Both the position numbers and the translations under genes were made by a program. The notes beneath the pieces were generated by a model. The model saw only the letters and a program-made list of their open reading frames with translations, searched no databases and was not told where the DNA came from. 60,729 bases of DNA from assembly GCA_018398765.1 (NCBI GenBank), contig JAHBMJ010005049.1:1-60729 (forward strand). Direction: 5' to 3'. The stretch is from Chromera velia. Taxonomy: Eukaryota; Sar; Chromeraceae. This document shows, one piece after another, positions 20,786 through 32,000 of the stretch (the first letter of the stretch is position 1; each line of letters starts with the position of its first letter).

Positions 20786-23700
20786 ATGCCTCGTGTGTCC
20801 ACTGCGGAGGGCTCCATTGACCCTCAGACGGAGAGAGCCTTCACATTCCACCTGCAAGAAAAGGGCCTTCTCGGATTCCGGGCAGTCACGTGGTTGTTAA
20901 AGGAGTTTCGATTGAGCAAAGGTCTCTTACCTCTCCGGTTGTTGCTTGTGTTGCTTGACTGCTTGCTTGCCGGTTTTTTTCACATCTGTGCGTGATGACC
21001 GACTGATCCTTGCAGGCTACGAGACACCTGATGACGAGGCAGTCGTTCAGTACTGGCTAGACCGCTTTGCACATCCCGACTTTGTGCACCTCGACAAGTT
21101 CTATGAGATTACGGAACAACGCCCCACACCACCTGTTGCCCAAGACAACAGCAACAACACCGCAGAGCTGGGTCGTCCCGAGGGTCCGAATGCTTTTCCC
21201 TTCAAGGGAACCTTTGTGGACTCACCTGAACTCTGGGAAACCTCCCTCAGACCGTACCATAAGGGGACACCCACAGAACAACGGGTTGCAGGGACCTGGT
21301 CCCTCGGTTTGGTGAATGCTTCTGTGACTGAGTTCTTTGCCTTCAAAAGGAATTTCATCACCCGAAGGCTCAACAAACAGAAAGAAAGTTCCACAACTAG
21401 GGGAAGACAACAAAATGAGCCTGTGAGAGACATTCGGATTTTCGATACACGTGCAGACGACCCCCGTGCACTTGGAATGCTTCATCAGTACCATTACTGG
21501 ACTTCTTCTGAGGAAGAAGAGGGGGGGAGAAAAAAGAGATCTGGGAAGGGAGGGAAGAAGAGGGGAGGGAAGACACCTCAGACAGCAGATGACAGAGAAG
21601 GAGAGAAGGTGAAAGGGCTGATTGGCCCACCATCCATCCCCTCAAACCCTCTCGCAGTAGTGGAGAGAGTGGACGTTTTGGAACTTCTCCAGCCTCAAAC
21701 ACTCCGTGAGTGGGCGGGCTGCGTTGTCTCTCTATACCTGTACTTTGAGGGAGACTCTGTGGTTGCCTACGAAGCGATTCGAGAGAGATACTGGCGGGAC
21801 CCAAATCCGGCCATCGTCTCTCTTCGCGCCGCCGCACAGAGAGCCCCCCCATCAACACTTAGAGACAGAGAAAAGCAACGTGATGAGACGTCAGGGGTGA
21901 GTTCACGTGCCCCCGACACACACTCGGCAGCAGCCTCCTATCCTGCCCATCGTCTTGACGATGTGCCCACACAGACGGCAGAGGCATCTTCTACCCGAGA
22001 TAAAGGGGTGGGGATGAAAAAGAGGAACAAGCATTTTGACGTAGGGGGAGTGGAGGCGTTGCGTGTCTGTGGGGGGAGATCTGTTGACCTCGGCTTGGTC
22101 GTAGAATTTTGGGAGGCTTTGGAGGCTCGGGAGGAATTCGTTATTGGGGAAGAGGAAAAGAACAGGAGGGAATGCAAAAGAGACGTGGAGGTGTTGAGTG
22201 ACTGTGGGGGGATTTTCAGAGGACGACCCGATTATTTGGAGATGAAGTCTCCTCTTTTCTGGGCAGGACTCCACTGGTACAGAAAATCTAATGGAGGGAA
22301 GAAATTCAGATTCAACGCAAAGACCATTCTGTTGAAATGGAGCACGGTCAGTAAAGTGCGAGAAAACTTCATTTTCCTCTCTCTTGTCCTCCGTGGAAAT
22401 ACCGAAAGATAATCTGTTCCTTGCGCTCTGGTGTCTATCTGAACAGCCTCTCATGATCTCAGTTTCATGTTGGAATTCGCTTGGTTGTCACATTTTTCTC
22501 TTCTCGTCCTTTCATTCGTCCAGCTTTTCTACGGCATCAATCAGAGTAGACGGAACTACTCTTTTCATTCATCTGGTTCTGTTTTCACTGCTCTCCTTTT
22601 CTTTGTGTTGATCTGTTTGATGCCTGCTCGGGGAATTGGGTACCGGATGCAGGGTGCAATGTTCAACGTGCCCTCCCTCTTGTCTCGGAAGCTGGGACCC
22701 AGGGGGGGCAGCCAGAGACGGGAGGCTTCCAGGGGAGGGCTCGAGAGAGAAAGAGAGGGAAAAGTGGTCACAGGCGTAGAATCCAACACATCGGATTTCT
22801 CTTCTTCCTTCCCCCTGTCTGGAAAGACCCTGAAGGCATTCGTCAAAGGGAAGCTTGCGGGCCTGGCTCTGAAGGAGAGGGTGCGCCACGCTCTTTGTGG
22901 TCTCTCTGAAGAACAGGTCTGTCCGTTGGCTTTACAAAACCAATATCTCTCTCACTCTTCAAAGTGCTCCAAAACGAGAGGTCCACAAAGGCAAAACAGT
23001 TCTATTTGCTGGCGGACCGTGACTTGAGAAAAGCTTTTGTGGGAATAGAACAGCCCGCCAACTTCTCTTAGAGTTCGCTTGAAACTAGCACGTCAATCCC
23101 CTGTGCACCTTCACGACTGAATTGTGCAGGTCGAGAGGTTCACAAGGGAGTTTCTCGAGCAGGGGAGAGTGGAAGAAGAATCGGACCCAAAAGGCCGAAT
23201 TCCGAACACCCACAGGTGGGATTGTTTTTCAGGTGTTGGAAAGAGTTTTCTTCGACGAATTGCGGTGCACCCATGCGCACCATCCCAGGTGTTTTCTGCT
23301 CACATTTGGGTGGTCTGTCTTCAGTTTCTTGCTTTTCGAAGCCGCTTTCTTTGGAAGGCATGGGCACTTCTATTTGTGATGATCCAGCCTACAAATTTGT
23401 TACAGAGAGTCCATGTTGTCTGGTGAGAGGTGCATTCTGGAGTGTGTCCAAGTATGTACACGATACACGTTTCATCTCCTTTCTGTTCATACAGGCACCA
23501 CTGTGTTCGATCAGTCGAAAGAGGCAGAGAGGAGATCGGAGACTCCAAGTTGTGGAGAGAGAGACAGAGAAGGCAGCTGACAGGCAACTTGAATGGAAAG
23601 GTCTCCAAGAAAATCTCAAAGACAGACATTGCCCCGATACACGAGAGGAAGGGGAAAAAGTGAGTCCAGCAAAGGAGACAAAAGCGTGTTGTAGACGGCC

Positions 23701-24610
23701 GCCTTTTCTTCTCTCTTCTTTTCTCTGTTCAGCTGTCCAGTTATCCAACTATTTTTTGCACAGCTTATCCAACCCCCGGACTGCTTGCAAGTCTGGTCGT
23801 CTCCCTGTGGATTTCTCTCCTTCCTCTTTTTTCTTCTGGCTGGCGGTTCTCTTTGTTCCGCACAATTCGTCTACAGAAGCAGACAACTCACATTCCAACC
23901 CTTCTTTCTTCCTTACTCGATCGACTCCTCTAGCTGTCCCTCTTTCTCTTTTTTTCTCTTTCACTTTCAGGAGTACTGTCGAGAGGGCCCTGGATCTTTT
24001 GAGGGAGTTTCCTCTGGACGACAGACTGAGGATGGTTGTCAAACAGATGAGGCTGCAGGCAGATCTGCCAGGGGGGGGCGGCATCAGCGCAAGGGAGAGA
24101 CAGCTGTTGCAGAGTCGAGATGCCCACATTCTTGGGGAGAGTCTCGAGGTCTGTCTGTCGGCATAGAGAAGGGGATTTCAGACAAATTCAGCACTTTGCG
24201 ATATCCTTCGTTCTCAGGGCGGTGCTCTCTTTTTGATTTATCTACGCCTTCTTGTTCTGCCTCGTTGGTTTCATAATCAACACCGGTCTGGCTGGCTTGC
24301 ATGTATGCATGCACATACACAACAGTGACTTCGTACGGATGGATTCATGGGCGCAGGACTGGAAACAGGTGAATCGTCTGGCCAAAGGAGATGAGACACT
24401 GTTCTGGAAGAGACGGTCCCGAATGCAAGACTTTCTCCTGGAGCTGGAAACCATGAAACGACAAAAAATGCCCAAAAAGTCAGTGAGCTGTGAAGAGGTG
24501 CCGAGGCTGCTTCTACATTTGCTTGTCTGCCTCTCTGTCTGCTCACCTGCCTTCCTTCCTGCCTGCTCGTTTGCTTGCCTCGGCCGTTTTTGTCTCTGTC
24601 TCTCTGTCTT

Positions 24611-24643
<33 letters not shown>

Positions 24644-24693
24644 TGTCTGTTGTGTTCACGAAGAAAAAGAGGGAGAAGAAGAAGAAACATATA

Positions 24694-24766
<73 letters not shown>

Positions 24767-26034
24767 TGCGGTGTGTGCGGTGTGTGCGGTGTGTGTGTAT
24801 CGGTTCCAATGACATGCAATTGCAGGGAGCAGGAAGAGGTCGAACGTAAAATCTGGGAAGAGAAGGAAGAGCTCAAGAGGAGAAACAGACAGGCAGACGC
24901 GGATGCCAACGATGCCGAAATGAAGGTCTGTCCGTCCAGACCGTGAAAAAAGAGAGAGAAACAGGGTCTTCCTACAATGCTGCACATCGATCCAATTCGT
25001 TTTGATATCCAAGCTTACGGTAGTCGAAAGCTGCAGACGTAAAGTAATCTGCACCATTTTTTTCCACTTTCCAGACTCCATGCATTCCGCTATCTTTTCC
25101 CTCGAAATCGCCTTTGGATCCCATTGACGGCTTCGGCTTCATTCTGTCTTTCAAAGTCCTTTCCAGTAAAGCGTCAAGAAATTCGCTACTCTGCTTGTCA
25201 TGCGTGTCTCTGTTTACCTCTCTCACTGCCTTGCTGTCTGCTTGACTCCTTGTGTGTCTGTCGCTTGCAGTCTGCAGAAAGCCTGAGTGAGGAACGCCGC
25301 CAGATGGATCACTGGCTGTGCAGACAGCTGCGGAATTGGGTCGACAGGGTCAAGGTCAGTTGGTCGGCTTTCTCTATGCATAGGCATTGCAAGAGCATGG
25401 GCAGAGGAGGCGAAAAGATGAGGGTAAAGTGTTAAGGTATTTTGGTGGTTGATTTGCTTGATCACTTTTGTTCAAATGGTCCTTGCTCGTGTGTTGATGA
25501 GTCTAAGTTGCTAGTCCGATTGGAAAATTTTCGAACCAATCACATAGAAAACCCGTCCTCGCCCTTTCGTCTTCGCTTTCTGCCCCTTCCTTTTTCGTTT
25601 TCTTCTTTTCCTTCTTCCTTCGTACAGGAGAGCAGCCTGGTGTGGACCTTTAGGGACCCGAACTGTTGCGCTGCTCCCTTCCGGAAATTCTGCGATGAGC
25701 TCTTCGTCCTGCTGTTCAAAAAGTTCAAACACAGACTCGTGAAGGCAAGGTGAGCTGGAAGGGAGACTAAATCGGGACACACAGAGGTGCAAACGTGAAA
25801 CGGGGCTTTCAATGAGGGCAGTGAGGATTCAGGATGCAGTTTTCTATTCTCTCCCTTGCTGCATAAGAGAAAGAAAGCACTGACAAAAGTGCTTCGTTGG
25901 AAGATTTCGTAAGTCTCTTTTCTTTGATGAACTAAGGCATAGATGGTCAATGCTCAGGGGTGAGATTCAGCTTAACTGGAACAAAGAAGTCGAAGGGGTA
26001 CACATTTGTTTGTCTGTCTGTCTGTCTGTCTGTT

Positions 26035-26074
<40 letters not shown>

Positions 26075-29000
26075 ACCAACATGCTCAGGTGGCGACTGCC
26101 GAATGCTCGGAAATGGAAATCCGACAACGGACTGAGGCTGCAACGGATGAGGGCAGAGCTCCGAGAACTTCAGGAAGACGCAGAGAGGATCTCGGGGGGA
26201 CAGCTCTGTCGGCAGTTTGGGGGTCGATCGGCAGAGAAGGGGAAAGAGAAAGCGAATGCAGCAGGGGAGCGTCAGGACATCATCCCATCTTCGTCCTCCT
26301 CTGGTTTCTTGGACCCCTTCTCGCTTTTTGTCAGTTCGTCTCTGAGATTGTGTGTCTGTCGGATTGCCCTTCAGCGTGAACAGTGCATGCAGATCCAAGA
26401 CGAAATGAAATTACGTAGTCTTTCGGACTCATTTCTCTCCTTTCGTCGTTTCTATACTTCTCTCTTGCCTTCCCACTCGCTTTGATATTCCTAGCGACAC
26501 TTTCACGACCGGTTGGATTTGATTTTTGCATGCTTACCTTTTTGCAGTTTCGGGCGGTCGACTCTTCTGCATCCTCCTCCACGGCCTCCCCCCTGACCCC
26601 CTTTGAGGACTGTGAGGACGACCTGCGAAGGTTCAACAAAGAGAAAAACGAAAACAGAAACAAACTCACCGCAGGGCGCGCCTTCGAAGGTGTGCTTGCA
26701 AGAAAGCAGAGCGACGACGAGGAACCAGACGCACAAAGAAACCTTAGGGCCCGAAGAGAACGTCGAAAGGAGGGGTTCCTCGGAGGGCAGCACAGAAAGG
26801 GGAGTGTCGATAGGTCTTCATCATATTCTTCTGCCCCAGGTGGAAAGGGTCTAGACCGGTCAGGAGACAGATACTCAGATGAAGGCAGAGGGGGGGGCCG
26901 GGAGGGAGACGAAGCCTACACACCCCCAAATCTTTCAGATGCCGACGACTCAGGAGAGGACACGCCGGCTGTCGGGGGATTCGCGAATCTGAAGATCAGG
27001 CCCGACAGGCAGAGAGACAAAGAGAAGAAATTGGCAGCAGAGGGGTCGTCCTCCGACATGGGGGATCAGAGGCAGAGAGAGAAGGAGAGCGAGGGACCGA
27101 CAAGGGAGGAGAGGCAGAGACGATTGAAAGAGAGGCAACAGAAGGAGTGGAAAGTGATGGAGGCAAAGTTGAAAAGAAAGGAGGAGATCCTGAAGAAGGC
27201 AGAGGCGGATGCGGAGATATGCCCTCTGCAGAGCCCGTTTCCCTTCCGCCTCTTTGTCAAGGACTTACTCAGAAGAAGGTCAGCGGACTTGTGGGGCTTC
27301 GGCCGATTTGAATGATCACTTTTCATTGTGACTCGAATTTTTCTCACCAAAACAACCAAATGACAGAAAGACCGAGCAAAATCTATCGTCTGAGTGAGTA
27401 CTTTTACGCGCTCACTGTCACCAAGGTGAGTGTTTGACCTCTTTCAACCTCTTCTTCCCTCATTTTACCTCCGTGATTATCGTTTGCATGCTGAATGTCA
27501 GATGACGATGAAAGCTGCAATTAGACCTTCTCTGTTGTCCCCTTCTGTCTGTGTCTTTTCTTTTCTGTTTCCCCTCATCGCAGGGTCTCCTTCGTCGACG
27601 ACCGCTGGAAGCTTCGGAGAGTCGTCTGGAGATTCCCTGTGCCGACTTTCATCGTTCCGACCTCGGCGCAGACGCGCACGTTCAACCGAGCTCTGCTGTT
27701 GCCGTTTGCACACAGCACGGGATCTTCCAAATTGCGTTCTTATTTCGACACAACCAGCGGCATGAGGGGCCCCGCAGTCGGCCTGTCCGCTCCCGACTCA
27801 GGCAATTCGAGAGCTGCGGGTCGGCTGTGGCTGGAGGACGCTCGATCTCTGTTCATCAGAGATTCATTAAGGGGTGGATTGAGGGGGGAGAACTTGAGGA
27901 GTGCGTGGAAGATTGGGGCTCTGGCTGAGGAAGAGGGAGACGGGGAGGATGAGGAGAAGGCGGCCTTCAGGGAAGCCCCGCGGGTTGGAAGAGACCGCAC
28001 GCAGCTTTTCTTGAGACCAGATAAGGCGAGGGAGAGAGCCCGGCTGTTTGCGTCGCTGGAAGATTCAAGGGAGTGTTCGTTCGTTCCTCTCGCAGGCGGG
28101 ATGCATGAGGAACAGGGGATGCTGCAGATGAAGTCAGTGAGTGAGTTAGTAAGTGGCTGTAGTGCAAGTGAATGAAGGGATGTATAAAGGTGATTTGGAG
28201 GAGAGACAGTTGAATTGTCAAGACAATCATGATGCTTCAATGGATGTTGTTGCGTTGGAGATGTTGAAAGTTTTCCTTTGTCTCCGCCTCTGTACAGACA
28301 GAGTCCAATTCAACCCGCCGCCATCCGTTCGATTTTCTTGCTCTGCCATCTCCACGGTGGAATTTGATTCTCTCGGATGCGAGCTTTATTTTCATTGCTG
28401 CTGAGTTGAGACATCGATTTTATGAAAAGGCACAGGTGTCTCTGAGACGTTGGTCCTTTTCTTCCTTTGTAATGCAGACGCGCCTTTGCGACTCTCGGTG
28501 TGGCTGCTGACCCCGGGCACTGGAACCGACCGGAAATTTATCACGCCATAGTGTCAGTCAGTCAGGCAGTCAAAAAGAGAGTCAGCCACTACGTGACAGG
28601 ATTTGCTACTTGGTCAAATCTTTTGTATTGTGCCCTCTTGGATCATTCTGTTTTCTGCCGTGGAGGAACGAAAGCAGTTTTTCGTGCATTCGTCTCTGTG
28701 TGGCCACACTTTTTTTTCAGTGTTTCTTCCCTGTCCTTTCGTTTTCTCGGCTTATGTCCGCTTCCCCCCCCCCTCACCCACACTCCTTTCTCTCTGTCTC
28801 TCTCTCGCTCTCTGCATGTCTGCATCCTCCACATAGAAAATGGTGTATTCATGCGTCACCGTCACTGTCCCCCTTTTGCGTGCAGAAAGCTGAAGGGATC
28901 CACTCACTTAGCGCGACGCTGGGGCATCTTTTTTCAGTCAGTCAGACTGACAGCCGAGCAAAGAGATCGACACTAAGGGCTACTTTGCTGGGTGAAAGAA

Positions 29001-32000
29001 GACAACATTTGCCGATGGGAAGAATGGGATTGTAGAAGAAGAAAAACATCATCTTTTGGGTTTGCATCGTCTTCTGCCGTCCTTTCCTTCACAGAGAAGT
29101 GTACGGAAAGCCTGGATTCCCTCTGAATTGACCCTCATTCTTTCCCTGAGGCTGCCGAGCAGGCATCTTTGAGTGGTCGCCTCAGGAAAAGACCGAGCGA
29201 AATCAGAGGAAGTGAAAAGAAGCGGAGGAGAACAGAGAAAACTGCGCGTTTCTGATATCAATGCTTTGATGTTTTCTCTTCCTTTGCAGAGCTCGAGCCA
29301 AGTTTGCCGTGGGACAACTCCAGCAAGCAGACGAGCTCCTCAGGGGAAATTTCTGGATCAAAGCCATCAAGGAACACTTCACCGCCCCTCCCCTGATACA
29401 CGAGAGACTGCAGAAGGCGAGGGATGAGAGAAAGAGGCAAAAAGAAATGAAGGAGAGGACAGAGCGGAAACAAAGAGCAGCAAGCGTGACGGAGAAGCCC
29501 ACAGGGGACCTGGACATTGCAGCTCTGGATGCCTTGACAAACCCCCAAAACGGCGCTTCCGATCCACGGAATAGCATGGATGAGTTCCCTGAGAAAGACC
29601 GAGCTAATGCGGACTACGAGTAAGCTGCCATTTTCCTACTCCACGAATTTCTTGCAGTATTGTTCTATGTCCAGTCATACTTTTGCAAACTTCCATTCCA
29701 TTTTTGACCTCTTTTTCGTTACTTTCCCCCGCCTCGCTTCTAAAGTTCTGTGTGGTGTCTCTTTGCGTGTAGGTATATTGTTTTCAGTTTGATACGACCT
29801 GCATGTGGTCTCCTTTTTCTTCTCCCATCCTTCGTGCAGAGAAGATGAGACCTTCGACACACCCCAGGACAAATGTTTGATGCGGGCTGTCTTTGAGCTC
29901 TCTGAGATGATTGAGGACGCTCTCAGGGGAACCCGCACGCACCTGGACAAAATGAAGAAACTGGCCAGAGACCTGAAGAAAAGGGGGCCGGGGAGTGCCG
30001 ACCCTATCCGCTTGGCAGGGCGTCCCTTCAAGTCTCTGATGTGCTCATCGGTCTTCGGACCCCGGGCGTTGTACAGGGGGCCTTTTTTCGCGTCTCCTTA
30101 TGATGCCTCTTCGGCAGAGAGAAACGCGACGAGAGGACGTGCTGTGCTTCTGGGCGTTCATGACAAGAGCAAACGAATTGGAGGAGTGCACTTACTCAGA
30201 CAGGCGTGTGAGTTGGCAGGAGGGGAAGGCGAGGGGTGTGGTCCTTGTCCGTCTCCCAGAGCAAAGGGGGAGCAGATGGGCAGGAAAGTTCTCCCAAGAG
30301 GGAACGCCGCGAAGGAGGACAGACGCCCAGGGGCTCCTGTCGAGTGCCCTTGTCCGCTGGCACACCATCCCTCGGAGCTCCGGTTCCTGGGGTCAGTCAG
30401 TCAAGGGAATTAGAGAAGAAGAACAGTCAGTCAAGGGAATTGGAGAAGAAGAACAGTCAGTCAGGGGAATTAGAGAAGAAGAACAGTCAGTCAAGCGAAT
30501 TAGAGAAGAAGAACAGTCAGTCAGGGGAATTAGAGAAGGAGAACAGTCAGTCAAGGGAATTAGAGAAGAAGAACAGTCAGTCAAGGGAATTGGAGAAGAA
30601 GAACAGTCAGTCAAGGGAATTAGAGAAGAAGAACAGTCAGTCAAGGGAATTAGAGAAGAAGAACAGTCAGTCAAGGGAATTGGAGAAGAAGAACAGTCAG
30701 TCAAGGGAGTTAGAGAAGAAGAACAGTCAGTCAGGGGAATTAGAGAAGAAGAACAGTCAGTCAGGGGAATTAGAGAAGAAGAAAGTAAGAAAGAGGGGGG
30801 TGGGATGGGCCGGCTCAGTCTGAAAATGGAGTGTGGAAAGCCCGAGGCCTTTCCATTCCTGTTCATGTGTGTGCCCTCTCATGTGCCATGCTCTTTATTC
30901 TGCTTTCCTTCCTTTTTTTCTTTCTCACACTGTCTTACTCTCTGTCCCGCTTGTGCTTAATTTGTGCAGAGGGGGAGAGGCATCGCGTGACAGGAGACGG
31001 GCGTGGGCCGAGCGTGCAGTGAAGGTGGCCAGAAAGAACATCGAGAGCAAACCCGGGTCCCTCTCTTCTGGTGGGGCGACAGGGACAGGGGGGGAGAGAA
31101 GGGGTTTGGGTGTACGCCTTTGTGTGCGTTCTCCTGTAAACTTTTTTCTCTTTATTCTGACCTGAGGTTGCCGCCTTTTCATATACTTCTAGCTGCCTCG
31201 AAAAAGGCTGGTCTTTCGAATGCCATCATAGTGTCAGGGTCATAAGAGTATGCATTCCTCGTCAGACCGTACACTTTGACTAGGCAGGTTATGACGGTGA
31301 AAGAGGAATTGTTGTTCGATGCGGAGGCAAAACGACGCAAGGCCATGTCCTTTGCCTCCTGCAGGCATACCGTTCATGACCGGACGTGCCGAGAAGGCCA
31401 TTTGCTCGGTGTGCGGTGCCGATTTCGTGAAAGACCCCAAGCAGACTCGAACGAAGGAGGAGACATCCGAGCAAGGGGCAGACGCGAAGGTCAAGTGCGA
31501 GACCTGCGCGTACAGGTTCAGGATGCAGGTGAAGGAAAAGAAAGCCAAGGCGGTCAGTCACATACACCTTGATTGTTGTTTTTTCACAGGAGGATGCATC
31601 CTCGACATTGACCAGATCCCTCTCTCATCGCTGGGCCGCTTTTTTCTGTGTCAAAAAAGATTGCGGTATTGCAATGATGACCTTTCCCCTCGAGTTTCGA
31701 GGCGTAGACGAAGATGCAAGAACGAACAATGGATGCAGTGAGGAGAGACTGTTGCTCTCTCTCACATTCCATTGCTCCGAACTCATGCAGACTGACAAGT
31801 TGAAGGCAGCGATGAAGATGGGCATGTTCAAGAGCGGAGAGGGCGGCCTCTTCTCGAAGCTGCTCAAGGGCTCTTCTGTGCTTCCCTCTTCTGCCTCACC
31901 AGAGCAGCAGAAGAAAAAGCCATCATCAAGATTCGCTCTGGCTTTCGGGAAGCAGCCGAGAGGGAAATCAGGGGAGGGGGGTGCAGATGCACAAGAGGAA

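Noticed and set aside
30392-30783. CRISPR-like array
   Set aside because: The units are contiguous 30-bp tandem repeats without unique spacers, in a eukaryotic intron.
30100-30960. Ten-residue repeat protein (EEQSVKGIRE or KNSQSRELEK) encoded by the minisatellite
   Set aside because: Two forward frames and the antisense frame are open because the unit is 30 bp. The upstream exon's own frame meets a stop in the first unit, and splicing out the array restores phase with the next exon.
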